Below are positions 9,116-19,568 of a stretch of 64,000 bases of DNA, one piece after another. The DNA is taken from positions 372,001 through 436,000 of the forward strand of contig FP929003.1 of NCBI GenBank assembly GCA_000196815.1, in the 5' to 3' direction. The stretch comes from Nitrospira defluvii. Its GTDB lineage: Bacteria; Nitrospirota; Nitrospiria; Nitrospirales; Nitrospiraceae. Made by a program: the position numbers and the translations under genes. Within the stretch, counting starts at the first letter, position 1. The number at the start of each line of letters is the position of its first letter. The notes below the pieces were generated by a model. That model had not been told where the DNA came from. It saw only the letters and a list, made by a program, of their open reading frames with translations, and made no database searches.

Positions 9116-10201
9116 ATGCCATTGAAGGTGCATCCCGATATCGCCTCCCTTGTCCCGTACGTTCCTGGAAAGCCTATCGAAGAACTGCAGCGCGAGTTAG
9201 GTCTCCCGCGCGCGATTAAATTGGCGTCCAATGAGAACCCGATCGGGCCATCACCCAAAGCGCTCGCCGTTTTGAGTGAAACCGCTCCGACACTCCATCG
9301 GTACCCGGACGGCGGGGCGTTTCGGTTGCGCGGAGCCTTGGCTGAACGGTGGAAAGTCACCCCGGATCACGTCATTTTGGGAAACGGCTCGGACGAAATT
9401 CTCGGCCTGCTTGCGCGAACTTTTTTGTCTCCGGGCGATGAGGCCGTCATGGCCGAGCACACCTTCGTGATTTATAAGATGGAAGTGAAGGCCGCGCACG
9501 GTGTGGCGGTGGAAGTGCCGCAGAAAAAGTGGCACCACGATTTGCCGGCCATGGCGGCGGCCATCACCGACAAGACACGCTTATTGTTTGTCTGCAATCC
9601 GAACAACCCCACAGGTACGATGGCGACAAGGGACGAGGTGGCGGCGTTGATGGCGCGCGTACCCGATCATGTCGTGGTCGTGTTCGACGAGGCCTATTAT
9701 GAATATGTCCGGCACGCGGAGTTCCCGGAGTCGCTTGACTATGTGAAGGCCGGCCGCAATGCCATCGTGCTGCGGACGTTCTCCAAGATCTATGGCCTGG
9801 CAGGACTCAGGATCGGATACGGGATGACCACGCCGGAGATTACGAACTACCTGAATCGAATCCGTCCACCCTTCAATGCAAACAGCATGGCGCAACGCGC
9901 CGCGTTGGCGGCGTTGGATGATGAGGCACATGTGGGTGCGAGCCGAGCCCTCAACCATGCGGAAATGGACAAGGTCCGCGCAGGCTTGTTGACCTTGGGC
10001 TTCGAGGCCTTGCCCAGTGAAACGAATTTTCTTTATTTCGATGTCGGGAGAGATGGTCGCGAGGTATTCGACGCCCTGTTGCGGAAGGGCATCATCGTCC
10101 GCCACATCGACGGCCGAATGCTGCGGGTGACCATCGGCCTTCCGGAAGAAAATCAACTGTTCCTGAGCGCGCTTGCGGACGTGACGCGCGCCGCTCGATA
10201 A
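9116..10201 (+). CDS. hisC: Histidinol-phosphate aminotransferase, probably also aromatic
   Basis: A 361-residue PLP-dependent class I/II aminotransferase. It shows KLASNENPIGPSPKA near the start, the CNPNNPTG motif, DEAYYEY and the PLP-binding lysine in TFSKIYGLAGLRIGYG. The nearest family is HisC. Its setting between pheA and aroF suggests that it also, or mainly, transaminates phenylpyruvate and hydroxyphenylpyruvate or prephenate; that is inference from context. It starts 16 bases after pheA. Confidence 0.92.
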   Translation: MPLKVHPDIASLVPYVPGKPIEELQRELGLPRAIKLASNENPIGPSPKALAVLSETAPTLHRYPDGGAFRLRGALAERWKVTPDHVILGNGSDEILGLLARTFLSPGDEAVMAEHTFVIYKMEVKAAHGVAVEVPQKKWHHDLPAMAAAITDKTRLLFVCNPNNPTGTMATRDEVAALMARVPDHVVVVFDEAYYEYVRHAEFPESLDYVKAGRNAIVLRTFSKIYGLAGLRIGYGMTTPEITNYLNRIRPPFNANSMAQRAALAALDDEAHVGASRALNHAEMDKVRAGLLTLGFEALPSETNFLYFDVGRDGREVFDALLRKGIIVRHIDGRMLRVTIGLPEENQLFLSALADVTRAAR

Positions 10202-10219
10202 GGAAAGCGAGACGAGATC

Positions 10220-11233
<1,014 letters not shown>

Positions 11234-11292
11234 ATGGTGTGTCGGTGCGCCAGGGCCTGCGCCCTTGCTGCCTGAAGTCCAGCAATCACTGA

Positions 11293-12189
11293 ATGATGAA
11301 ACCACATTTCAAACAGGTAGCCATTGTAGGGGTTGGGCTGATCGGTGGCTCGCTCGGGATGATCCTGCGCCGTCAGAAGCTGGCGGATTCCGTCGTCGGT
11401 ATCGGGCGACGCGTCGAAAACTTGAAGACCGCCGTCGAAGTGGGCGCCATCGACCGGTATGTATCTGACCCGCGCGAAGGGGTCGAAGGGGCGGACTTTG
11501 TGCTGCTCGCGACTCCGGTGGATACCTACGAACGGCATTTGCGTGAATGGGCCGATTGTCTGCAACCGGGTGCGATCGTCAGTGACGTGGGCAGCGTCAA
11601 GGGTGATCTGGTGACACGCTCGGAGGCCTTGCTGCCGCCCTCCGTTCGGTTCGTCGGTGCGCACCCTATCGCCGGCAAGGAGAAGACCGGTGTGGCCGCA
11701 GGATCGGAGACTCTTTTCTCAGGGGCGCGCTGCATTTTGACTCCGACGTCCAAGACCGATCCCGAGGCGCTCCAAACGGTTCGTGTTCTCTGGGAACTCG
11801 CGGGTTCGATTGTGCTGGATATGGACCCCTTTCTGCACGATAAGATTCTCGGTGCCGTCAGTCACCTGCCGCATGTCGCGGCGTTTGCATTGATGACGGC
11901 GCTGGCCGACGTGCGTGACCATGGTTTGCCGGAACTCGATCTCGCCAGCCATTCCGGCGGAGGATTACGGGATACCACACGAATCGCGGCCAGTTCTCCG
12001 GAGATGTGGCGAGATATTTTTTTGTGGAATCGGGACAATGTGGTGGCCTTGATCGAGACATACGAGCGGCATCTCGGCGAACTCAAGCGGTTGATTGCTG
12101 TCGGTGACGCCGCGGGAATCGAGAAGCAACTGGACAAGGCCAAGCATGAGCGGGAACAACTCACTCCTCGCGCACCGGGGAAGAGCTAG
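11293..12189 (+). CDS. tyrA: Prephenate/arogenate dehydrogenase
   Basis: TyrA oxidises prephenate (or arogenate) towards tyrosine using NAD(P). The Rossmann motif GVGLIGGSLG lies near residue 10, followed by DVGSVKGDL, GAHPIAGKEKTGVAA and DATRIAAS-like LRDTTRIAASSPEMW. The length of 298 fits the single-domain form without chorismate mutase or a C-terminal ACT domain. It lies between aroF and aroA in the aromatic cluster. Confidence 0.95.
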   Translation: MMKPHFKQVAIVGVGLIGGSLGMILRRQKLADSVVGIGRRVENLKTAVEVGAIDRYVSDPREGVEGADFVLLATPVDTYERHLREWADCLQPGAIVSDVGSVKGDLVTRSEALLPPSVRFVGAHPIAGKEKTGVAAGSETLFSGARCILTPTSKTDPEALQTVRVLWELAGSIVLDMDPFLHDKILGAVSHLPHVAAFALMTALADVRDHGLPELDLASHSGGGLRDTTRIAASSPEMWRDIFLWNRDNVVALIETYERHLGELKRLIAVGDAAGIEKQLDKAKHEREQLTPRAPGKS

Positions 12190-12195
12190 GTTGCC

Positions 12196-13524
12196 ATGGC
12201 ATCCTTAACCATTACGCCGGGCCGGCCATTGAAGGGGACCATTCGGGTTCCGGGCGACAAGTCCGTCACCCATCGAGCGATTATCCTGACGGCTCTCGCT
12301 GAGGGGCTCAGCCAGGTCACCGACTATTGTCGCGGGGAAGACTGTTTAAATACCATGCGCGCGTTCCAGTCGCTGGGCGTGCGAATCGAAGAGACTCCTG
12401 AGCAGTTGACGGTCCATGGCAAAGGTATGTGGGGCCTCACGGAGCCGTTCGGTCCGATCGATTGCGGCAATTCCGGAACCGGTATCCGTTTGATGGCGGG
12501 GCTGTTGGCAGGGCAGGATTTCTTTACGGTCCTGACCGGAGACGAATCGATCAGGCGTCGACCTATGGGACGTGTCGTAAAACCCTTGCGAGCCATGGGG
12601 GCGACGATTGCCGGACGAAAGGGCGGGGAGCTAGCGCCCTTGGCGATCACCGGAACCCGGTTGAAGGGGATGTCGTATGTGTCTCCGGTCGCGAGCGCCC
12701 AGATCAAGTCGTCACTGCTCTTTGCCGCACTCTATGCTGATGGCCTGACGACCATTTCAGAGCCGCGGCTTTCCCGTGACCATACCGAGCGTATGTTTGC
12801 CTACTTCGGAATTCCTTTTCACCGCGACGGGTGTACGGTTCGAATCGAAGGGCGACCCTCTATACGCTGGAGTGGAAAAACCGTGGTGGTGCCGGGCGAC
12901 CTGTCCGCAGCTGCATTTTTTCTCGTCGGCGCCTCGATCGTGCCGGATTCCGATGTGACCGTGCTGTCGGTCGGCATGAATCCAACCCGGACCGGCCTGT
13001 TAGACATTCTGCGCCAGATGGGTGCACACATCGAGGTGCTCAATTCTCGTGAAGAGGCCGGAGAGCCGGTTGCGGACTTGCGTGTGCGCTCCATGCCGCT
13101 GCGGGGAGTACAGATCGGGCCGGAACAGATTCCACAGACGATCGATGAGTTCCCGATTCTGTGTGTCGCGGCGGCTGTGGCCGAGGGCGAAACGGTGATC
13201 ACCGGAGCTGAAGAGCTGCGAGTCAAAGAAAGCGACCGTATCGCGACGATGGCGACTGAACTCCGGGCGATGGGCGCACGGATCGAAGAACGGCCGGATG
13301 GCATGGTGATACAGGGGCTGGGGCGCAAGGGTGCGAACGGCACGCTCACAGGGGCGACCTGCGCGAGTTACGGCGACCACCGCGTGGCCATGTCCGTCGC
13401 GATCGGCGCCCTGACCGCTGCCCAGCCGACGCAGATTCAGAATACGGATTGTATCGAGACTTCGTTTCCGAACTTCGATCGTAAGCTCTTGGAACTGTTG
13501 ACTGATTCTGTGAAACGTCTATAG
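12196..13524 (+). CDS. aroA: 3-phosphoshikimate 1-carboxyvinyltransferase (EPSP synthase)
   Basis: AroA adds enolpyruvate to shikimate 3-phosphate, the sixth shikimate step. Family motifs are present: PGDKSVTHRA near residue 20, DCGNSGTGIRLMAG near 90, RRPMGRVVKPLRAMG, SAQIKSSLLFAALYADG and the C-terminal ELRVKESDRIATMATELRAMG and YGDHRVAMS. The length of 442 is normal. It begins 6 bases after tyrA and is followed closely by cmk. Confidence 0.97.
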   Translation: MASLTITPGRPLKGTIRVPGDKSVTHRAIILTALAEGLSQVTDYCRGEDCLNTMRAFQSLGVRIEETPEQLTVHGKGMWGLTEPFGPIDCGNSGTGIRLMAGLLAGQDFFTVLTGDESIRRRPMGRVVKPLRAMGATIAGRKGGELAPLAITGTRLKGMSYVSPVASAQIKSSLLFAALYADGLTTISEPRLSRDHTERMFAYFGIPFHRDGCTVRIEGRPSIRWSGKTVVVPGDLSAAAFFLVGASIVPDSDVTVLSVGMNPTRTGLLDILRQMGAHIEVLNSREEAGEPVADLRVRSMPLRGVQIGPEQIPQTIDEFPILCVAAAVAEGETVITGAEELRVKESDRIATMATELRAMGARIEERPDGMVIQGLGRKGANGTLTGATCASYGDHRVAMSVAIGALTAAQPTQIQNTDCIETSFPNFDRKLLELLTDSVKRL

Positions 13525-13536
13525 TGCGAGGATTAC

Positions 13537-14235
13537 GTGATTGAGCCGGCCACATCCAGCTGCGGGAAGCGCGGGCTGATCATCGCCATTGATGGTCCGG
13601 CGGGGGTCGGCAAGAGTACGGTCGCCAGACTCCTGGCGTTGCGGCTTGGATACCTCTATCTGGATACAGGTGCCTTGTATCGCGCTATTGCGTGGAAGGT
13701 GCGTGACGCGGGATTGAGTCCGGAAGAACCACTTGCCATTACGGCGCTGTTGCCCAAGACGACCTTACATATGGCCTGTGGCCCCGAGCAATCGCACGTG
13801 TTGCTGGATGGACGGGACATCACCGGCGAATTGCGCACGCCCGCGGTGACGGCGCTGGCGTCCATGGTCTCGGCGATTCCGGCCGTCCGTGAATGGCTGC
13901 TGCCGGTGCAACGGCAGATCGGCGCCGAGGGGTGCGTCGTGGCGGAAGGGCGCGACATTGGAACCCGCGTGTTTCCGGAAGCGGATGTGAAGTTTTTTCT
14001 CGAAGCCGATGCGGAGGTCCGCGCGACGCGACGCCATCGTGAGTTGGTGGCGGCGGGTCATTCGGTTCACTTCGACCAGACAAAACGCGATATGACCGGG
14101 CGTGATGATCGCGATCGTTCTCGAACCGTGGCGCCGTTGATTCCTGCGCCCGATGCTGAGCGGATCGATACGTCGAGTATGCCGGCGGAGGCAGTCGTTG
14201 AGCACATGCTGGCCGTGATCACGGCGAGATTGTGA
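13537..14235 (+). CDS. cmk: Cytidylate kinase
   Basis: Cmk phosphorylates CMP and dCMP. The protein shows the P-loop IDGPAGVGKSTVARLLA, the YLYLDTGALYRAIAW motif, VVAEGRDIGTRVFPEADVKFFLEA and RDDRDRSR near the C-terminus. It starts with GTG, and its last four bases overlap the start of the acyltransferase gene (GTGA). The aroA-cmk-rpsA order is seen in many bacteria. Confidence 0.96.
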   Translation: MIEPATSSCGKRGLIIAIDGPAGVGKSTVARLLALRLGYLYLDTGALYRAIAWKVRDAGLSPEEPLAITALLPKTTLHMACGPEQSHVLLDGRDITGELRTPAVTALASMVSAIPAVREWLLPVQRQIGAEGCVVAEGRDIGTRVFPEADVKFFLEADAEVRATRRHRELVAAGHSVHFDQTKRDMTGRDDRDRSRTVAPLIPAPDAERIDTSSMPAEAVVEHMLAVITARL

Positions 14236-14927
14236 GTTCGGCACTGTATGGCCTGTTGTGGGTCATCTCCCGCACCATCGGGTGGCTGTGCTTCCGGTAT
14301 CGGACCGTCGGGACTGTGCCGCGGCAGGGCGGGTTCCTGATCGCGTCGAACCATGCCAGTTATCTCGATATCCCTCTGCTCGGGTGCGGGATTCCTCGTC
14401 GGGTTTGGTACATGGGGCGGCATGATTTGTTTCCGATGCCGTTGCTCAACGGCCTGCTGCAGGCCCTGGGGTGGATTCCCTTGCGGGTCGGCCGTCTTGA
14501 CCGTGATGCGTTCAGTAAAGCCGTTGCGTTGATTCAAGAGGGCAAGGCGGTCGCAATTTTCCCCGAGGGGGGGCGGACTATGACCGGTGCGTTGAAGCCC
14601 GGCAAACCGGGGATCGGCGTGATCGTGTCGCAGACGGGCTGTCAGGTAGTGCCGGCGCATATCGGCGGCACATTCGAGGTCCTGCCGCCCGGAGCCAAAT
14701 GGCCGAGATTTCGTCGTGTGACCGTGGCCTATGGAGAGCCGTTGGACTTTTCGGCGGAGGCCGGCCGGTTGGAAGGAAAGGCATTTTATCAACATGTCAG
14801 TCGGACGGTGATGGCGAAAATTGCGGAACTCGGACAGGTTCCGATGCCGGGGGAATGGCCGGCGAAGGCCGGGCAGCCTCACGATTCTGCCGCCACACCA
14901 GCAGCCAAGTCTTGCAACGCTGAGTAA
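14232..14927 (+). CDS. plsC: 1-acyl-sn-glycerol-3-phosphate acyltransferase
   Basis: PlsC makes phosphatidic acid at the inner membrane. The acyltransferase motifs are present: NHASYLDIP (HX4D), RVGRLDRDAF, FPEGGRTMTG and VVPAHIGG. The N-terminus has a hydrophobic segment. Translation starts at GTG 14232, overlapping the cmk stop, which implies coupled translation. At 231 residues it is of typical length. Confidence 0.92.
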   Translation: MSSALYGLLWVISRTIGWLCFRYRTVGTVPRQGGFLIASNHASYLDIPLLGCGIPRRVWYMGRHDLFPMPLLNGLLQALGWIPLRVGRLDRDAFSKAVALIQEGKAVAIFPEGGRTMTGALKPGKPGIGVIVSQTGCQVVPAHIGGTFEVLPPGAKWPRFRRVTVAYGEPLDFSAEAGRLEGKAFYQHVSRTVMAKIAELGQVPMPGEWPAKAGQPHDSAATPAAKSCNAE

Positions 14928-14984
14928 GACTCGGTTTTTCTCACTATCAGCACCCGGCACGAGCCGGAGGACGAGGACCTTTTC

Positions 14985-16700
14985 ATGAGTACTGTCACAC
15001 CGCAGAGTGAACCCAAGCTGGATCGCGACGCCTTGGCGGCGATGTATGAAGAAACCTTCCGCAATTTTGAGGAAGGGACCATCACCGAGGGTATGGTCGT
15101 GGCCATCGGCAAAGACAAAGTCGTGGTTGATATCGGCTACAAGTCGGAAGGCATGATTCCCGCCGACCAGTTCTCGCATGAAGAGTTGGCGCAATTGAAG
15201 GTGGGAGATCGCCTCCAGGTGTATCTCGAAGAGTGTGAAGACGCGGACGGCAATCTCGTGCTCTCCAAAGAAAAAGCCGACAAGATGAAAATCTGGGAGG
15301 AATTGGAGACGCTGCATAAAGAAGAAAAGAGCATCGAAGGCAAGATCATTTCCCGTATCAAGGGCGGCATGATGGTCGACATCGGCGTCAAGGCATTCTT
15401 GCCCGGTTCCCAGATCGATCTGCATCCGGTTCGCGATCTCGATGGACTGGTCGGCAAGACCTTCCCCCTCAAGATTATCAAGATCAATCATCGTCGCGGC
15501 AACGTGGTCGTCTCCCGACGGGTCTTGTTGGAAGAGACGCGCGATCGTCGACGTCAGACGACGCTGTCCACGTTGAAGGAAGGTCAGTTGATCCAGGGCA
15601 CGGTCAAGAACATCACCGATTACGGAGCGTTTATCGATCTCGGCGGCATCGACGGATTGCTGCACATTACCGATATGTCTTGGGGCCGTGTGGGGCATCC
15701 GTCCGAATTGTTCCAGGTCAGCGACAAGGTCGAAGTCACCGTGCTGAAGTACGATCGTGAAACCGGCCGTATTTCATTGGGCCTCAAGCAGAAGTCGGCA
15801 GATCCCTGGACCGGGGTGGCGGCGAAGTACCCGGTAGGCACGCGCGTCCGTGGTCGCGTGGTGAGCTTGACCGACTATGGCGCCTTCGTTGAGCTGGAGC
15901 CTGGCGTGGAAGGATTGGTCCACGTGTCCGAGATGTCCTGGACGCACGAAGTGCGGCATCCGTCGCGCGTCGTTTCTGTCGGTGATCAGGTGGAAGCCGC
16001 TGTGTTGAACATCGATCCGGGAAGTCGGAAGATTTCGCTCGGCATGAAGCAGACCGCACCGAATCCGTGGGACATGATCGAAGCGAAGTACCCGGCTGGA
16101 ACGCGGATCGAAGGCAAGGTGAAGAGCCTGACCGATTTCGGCGCGTTCGTCGGATTGGAAGAAGGTATCGACGGGCTGATCCACATTTCCGACATGTCCT
16201 GGACGAAGCACATCAAGCATCCGTCGGAGCTCTTCAAGAAGGGCCAGAAGGTGGATGCGGTCGTGATTCGTATCGACAAGGAAAAGGAACGGCTCTCGCT
16301 GGGGTATAAGCAATTGTCCCGCGATCCGTGGGAAGAGCAGATTCCCAACAAGTATCGGGTCGGCGATAGCATTACCGGCAAAGTCAGCAAGATCGCCGAT
16401 TTCGGACTCTTCATCGAGCTCGATGGCGATGTCGAGGGGCTGATTCATATCAGCGAAGTCGGACTCGATGCCAACGTGCGTATGGAAGAAAAGTTCAAGC
16501 CGGGCGATGATGTCACGGCGAAGATCATCAAGGTGGATCGCGATGAGCGGAAAATTGCGCTCAGCTTGCGCGATCACCAGATGGATTCCGATCGGCGCCA
16601 GGTCGATGAGTTCCACGCCTCACAGGGCGGGATCGATCAAACCCTGGGTCGCGCGGCCAAGCAAAGCCGGAAGCGGAACCAGAGCGATTCCGAAGCCTAG
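14985..16700 (+). CDS. rpsA: 30S ribosomal protein S1
   Basis: The 571-residue protein has six tandem S1 RNA-binding domains. The last four carry the recurring pattern G-x-V-x-x-x-x-D-(Y/F)-G-A/L-F-(I/V)-x-(L)-x-x-G-(I/V)-(D/E)-G-L-(I/L)-H followed by I/V-S. S1 helps mRNA bind the small subunit. A good ribosome site lies before ATG 14985. The C-terminus ends in a basic tail. sppA follows at once. Confidence 0.97.
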   Translation: MSTVTPQSEPKLDRDALAAMYEETFRNFEEGTITEGMVVAIGKDKVVVDIGYKSEGMIPADQFSHEELAQLKVGDRLQVYLEECEDADGNLVLSKEKADKMKIWEELETLHKEEKSIEGKIISRIKGGMMVDIGVKAFLPGSQIDLHPVRDLDGLVGKTFPLKIIKINHRRGNVVVSRRVLLEETRDRRRQTTLSTLKEGQLIQGTVKNITDYGAFIDLGGIDGLLHITDMSWGRVGHPSELFQVSDKVEVTVLKYDRETGRISLGLKQKSADPWTGVAAKYPVGTRVRGRVVSLTDYGAFVELEPGVEGLVHVSEMSWTHEVRHPSRVVSVGDQVEAAVLNIDPGSRKISLGMKQTAPNPWDMIEAKYPAGTRIEGKVKSLTDFGAFVGLEEGIDGLIHISDMSWTKHIKHPSELFKKGQKVDAVVIRIDKEKERLSLGYKQLSRDPWEEQIPNKYRVGDSITGKVSKIADFGLFIELDGDVEGLIHISEVGLDANVRMEEKFKPGDDVTAKIIKVDRDERKIALSLRDHQMDSDRRQVDEFHASQGGIDQTLGRAAKQSRKRNQSDSEA

Positions 16701-16715
16701 GTGACGGGAGACCGG

Positions 16716-17615
16716 ATGGGGCCACAAGCAGACACGGCGGTGAAACCACAGCGGAGCCTGCTGCGCCGTATCTTCTGGGCCATCGTAATCGGGGGAGGAG
16801 CGTTGATTCTCTTGAACGCGCTCCTCCCCGACCTCGATTTCTCCAGCCAGGATCGTGTGGCCCTCATTCGCATCGAGGGCGTGATTCTTGATGCACAAGC
16901 GACCATCAGCGAGTTGAAGCACTACAGCGAAAACCCGCTGGTCAAGGCGATCGTGTTGCGCATCGACAGTCCCGGCGGCGGCGTCGTGCCGTCCCAGGAA
17001 ATTCACGATGCCGTGAAGCGAGTCAAGAACAAGAGCAATAAGGCCGTGATCGCCTCCATGGGGACGGTTGCGGCTTCCGGCGGGTATTACATCGCCGCGG
17101 CTACGGATCGTATCATTGCCAATCCCGGCACGTTGACCGGAAGTATCGGCGTCATCATGGAAATGGCCAACTTCGAAGGCCTGATGAAAAAGGTCGGGGT
17201 CGAAGGGGTCGTCATCAAGAGCGGGCGATTCAAGGACGTCGGATCCCCGTTGCGGAAGATGAGCGATGAGGAACGCAAGCTCCTGCAGTCGGTGATGGAC
17301 GATGTCCACCACCAGTTCATTCAAGCCGTGGCCGACGGGCGGTCGTTGGAGGTGTCGGATGTGGAGCCGCTGGCGGATGGGCGCATCTACACCGGACGCC
17401 AGGCCAAAGAGGCGAGGCTGGTCGACGAACTGGGCGATCTGGACGATGCCATCCACATCGCGGCGGACATCGCCGGCATGGAAGGTGAGCCGAAAGTGGT
17501 CGAGCCTCGCAAGCGGTTTTCATTTCGGGATATCATCGAATCACGTTGGGCGTCGGTGTTTCCGAAGCTGGAGTTGAATACCGGCGTCAAACTGAAATAC
17601 CTGATGGCGTTCTGA
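16716..17615 (+). CDS. sppA: Signal peptide peptidase SppA, short form
   Basis: SppA digests cleaved signal peptides in the membrane. A transmembrane helix (about residues 17-38) is followed by the serine-peptidase core: LRIDSPGGGVVPSQEIHDAV, the nucleophile serine in GTVAASGGYYIAAA, GTLTGSIGVI and the lysine region KSGRFKDVGSPLRKMSDEE. The 299-residue length fits the single-domain form. ATG 16716 is chosen because GGGAG lies just upstream; the GTG at 16701 touches the rpsA stop and has no ribosome site. Confidence 0.94.
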   Translation: MGPQADTAVKPQRSLLRRIFWAIVIGGGALILLNALLPDLDFSSQDRVALIRIEGVILDAQATISELKHYSENPLVKAIVLRIDSPGGGVVPSQEIHDAVKRVKNKSNKAVIASMGTVAASGGYYIAAATDRIIANPGTLTGSIGVIMEMANFEGLMKKVGVEGVVIKSGRFKDVGSPLRKMSDEERKLLQSVMDDVHHQFIQAVADGRSLEVSDVEPLADGRIYTGRQAKEARLVDELGDLDDAIHIAADIAGMEGEPKVVEPRKRFSFRDIIESRWASVFPKLELNTGVKLKYLMAF

Positions 17616-17688
17616 ACGGCGGGAGCGCATCGGTAAGGCAACGCAGCAATTCAGCCGTGCGTAAGCCCCACCCACGAGGAGAGGGACG

Positions 17689-17967
17689 ATGACCAAAGCG
17701 CAGATTATCGAGCGGGTATCGGAGCAGGTCACGACATTGACGAAGCGGCAGGCGGAGATCGTGGTGAATACGATTTTCGATTGTATTCGCGACTCGCTGC
17801 GGAACGGGAATAAGACGGAGATCCGAGGGTTCGGGAGTTTTCGTCTCCGCGCCCGGCGGATGAAGGAAGGTCGGAATCCAAAAACCGGTGCGACCGTTGC
17901 GGTGCCGGCCAAGCGTGTGCCATTCTTCAAGGCAGGCAAGGAACTGAAGGAATTACTCAATAAGTAA
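17689..17967 (+). CDS. Integration host factor/HU family DNA-bending protein
   Basis: A 92-residue histone-like protein starting MTKAQIIERVSEQVTTLTKRQAE, with the core EIRGFGSFRLRARRMKEGRNPKTG and PAKRVPFFKAGKELKE. These residues make up the beta arms that wrap DNA. Its position downstream of rpsA matches the ihfB locus of many proteobacteria, so an IHF-beta type is likely, though HU cannot be excluded. The ribosome site GAGGAGAGG precedes ATG 17689. Confidence 0.93.
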   Translation: MTKAQIIERVSEQVTTLTKRQAEIVVNTIFDCIRDSLRNGNKTEIRGFGSFRLRARRMKEGRNPKTGATVAVPAKRVPFFKAGKELKELLNK

Positions 17968-17980
17968 CAGGAGTGATACC

Positions 17981-18976
17981 GTGGCAGAGTCCTCAAATAT
18001 AACAGCCCCAGAAGTTCGGTGGAGTGACGGCGCGCTCAAGCGAATGGAGCGCGCTCCCATGTTTTTGCGAGGAATGGTCCGCCGCCTGGCCGAGAAAAAG
18101 GCGCGAGAGTTGGGCTATCCCGAAATCACCGAAGAAATCCTCGATCAGTTCAAAGGTCAGATGATGGGGACCATGGGCGGTGAGGGCGGCATGGCTGAGG
18201 CTGCCGATCAAATGGCCAAGGGACAGCTGCCGTGGACCGCGGCCGCGAAGGAACGCCTGGCGGCCGTGCCGGAGTTCATGCGCGGGATGATCAAGCAAAT
18301 CGCCGACGAGATCGCCCGCAAAGGCGGCCACATGGAGGTCAATGTCGATCTCTTTGAAAAGGTCGAGGCTTTGGGTGAGATTCGCGAGCGGGAGGCGGCT
18401 CCGCTGGAATGGTCCGAAGGCGCGTTGGCGCTCTTGCAGCAGAAGATTAAGGAGTCTCCGCCGATTGCCATGGATTTCGTGAGCGACATGATCCGGCATG
18501 ACACCGAAGAGCTGGCGCGAGAGAAGGGCTTCACCAGAATCGATGAGCAGATCGCAGTGCAGTTGTGGGAAGCCCCGCAGGAACGTGTCGCCTGGAGCGA
18601 TGAGGCCTGGAAACGGTTGCAAACCTCACCGGATTTCGTACGCAGCGGGATCCGCAAGGCAGCGGAACGTCGAGCCCGCAAGTTGGGGTTGAAAGAGGTC
18701 GATTCCGAGCACCTCACGACATTCCGCAATCAGGCCATGATGAAGGCGGTGAAGCGCATCCGGTCGTTCGGCTATAACGAACTCACGTTCGATGCCTTCG
18801 ACACCGCCCTTCAAAAAACCAAGCGATTGCAGGGGAATGATCAGGCGGAGAAACGCTTGCAGGAAATCCGTTCGCACTTTAGTGATCCCGATGTGAAAAA
18901 GCCGGAAGGCGGGACCCTTGGCGCGGATCTCATGGGTCGGTTCCGGAAATTTCTCAAAGGCGAGGGCTCCCTGTAG
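17981..18976 (+). CDS. Protein of four tandem PCP_red-type repeats
   Basis: The 331-residue protein starts at GTG 17981 with ribosome site CAGGAG, 14 bases after the IHF-like gene. It consists almost entirely of four copies of the helical PCP_red-like unit: VRWSDGALKRMERAPMFLRG (from about residue 11), LPWTAAAKERLAAVPEFMRG (about 83), a divergent LEWSEGALALLQQKIKESPP (about 144) and VAWSDEAWKRLQTSPDFVRS (about 205). No catalytic domain accompanies them. The function is unknown; a related two-repeat protein lies at 3109-3864. Confidence 0.75.
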   Translation: MAESSNITAPEVRWSDGALKRMERAPMFLRGMVRRLAEKKARELGYPEITEEILDQFKGQMMGTMGGEGGMAEAADQMAKGQLPWTAAAKERLAAVPEFMRGMIKQIADEIARKGGHMEVNVDLFEKVEALGEIREREAAPLEWSEGALALLQQKIKESPPIAMDFVSDMIRHDTEELAREKGFTRIDEQIAVQLWEAPQERVAWSDEAWKRLQTSPDFVRSGIRKAAERRARKLGLKEVDSEHLTTFRNQAMMKAVKRIRSFGYNELTFDAFDTALQKTKRLQGNDQAEKRLQEIRSHFSDPDVKKPEGGTLGADLMGRFRKFLKGEGSL

Positions 18977-19015
18977 AGCAGAAACGGTACCGCCTGTTCC
19001 CCTCCTGACGACCTG

Positions 19016-19050
19016 AGCCCGTTCTGTCCCATCGTGCGACGGAACGGGCT
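19016..19050 (+). terminator. Terminator-like hairpin after the four-repeat gene
   Basis: AGCCCGTTCTGTC pairs with GACGGAACGGGCT, with one non-canonical pair, around a 9-base loop, 39 bases past the stop at 18976. The T-run after the stem is weak, so termination may be partial. Confidence 0.55.
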
Positions 19051-19183
19051 ATTGCCGAACAAGAATCAACTCAAGAGGCCTGGGAATACTGCCGATTGGC
19101 GCGATGACTCGCCCTGATCCGTGCGGAGGGAGGGAACGAAGGCTGCGAACGGGTGTTGAGATGGGTGCGCGCAATCCCGGCAC

Positions 19184-19212
19184 AACCCACAGAACACGAG
19201 GATCTGTGGGTT
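19184..19212. terminator. Perfect 10-bp hairpin downstream of the minus-strand gene
   Basis: AACCCACAGA and TCTGTGGGTT form a perfect stem around a 9-base loop. It lies 35 bases beyond the stop of the minus-strand gene at 19248-19568. There is no long T-run on either strand, so the terminator role is tentative. Confidence 0.4.
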
Positions 19213-19247
19213 GCAGGAAGATTGTGTTCGATTGCGGAATTCTGGGC

Positions 19248-19568
19248 TTAGTGAGCTTCGACGACGTCAGGCCAGAATTTGTGCCGGATCTGGGGGAGCG
19301 GTTCGTTATCGAAGTTCGGGATGTCGTACAAGCAACGGTCGATGGTCGACACCTCGTCTTCCGTGAGTTCCAGCACGACTTGCTTCTTCCAGAATTGGTC
19401 GAGCGCCAGGTAATCATTCGACGTCGGCTTCTCCGCCAGGAGCGCCTGCATTTTCTTAAATCCATCCGTATCGACACCGCCGACGCGGCCGTTATTGCGA
19501 TCGATACACCACTTCAACACTTCCGCGACACCGTACATTGACAAAGGGATATTGACTTTCTTGCTCAT
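19248..19568 (-). CDS. Hypothetical 106-residue cytoplasmic protein
   Basis: The protein begins MSKKVNIPLSMYGVAEVLKW. A near-ideal ribosome site, GGAGGAGG, lies just upstream on the minus strand, which selects 19568 over the upstream in-frame start at 19616. The sequence is mixed in charge, has no signal peptide or membrane segment, and includes LALDQFWKKQVVLELTEDE. I do not recognise a family. It stands alone, divergent from the lipoprotein gene at 19815. Confidence 0.7.
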   Translation of the reverse strand: MSKKVNIPLSMYGVAEVLKWCIDRNNGRVGGVDTDGFKKMQALLAEKPTSNDYLALDQFWKKQVVLELTEDEVSTIDRCLYDIPNFDNEPLPQIRHKFWPDVVEAH

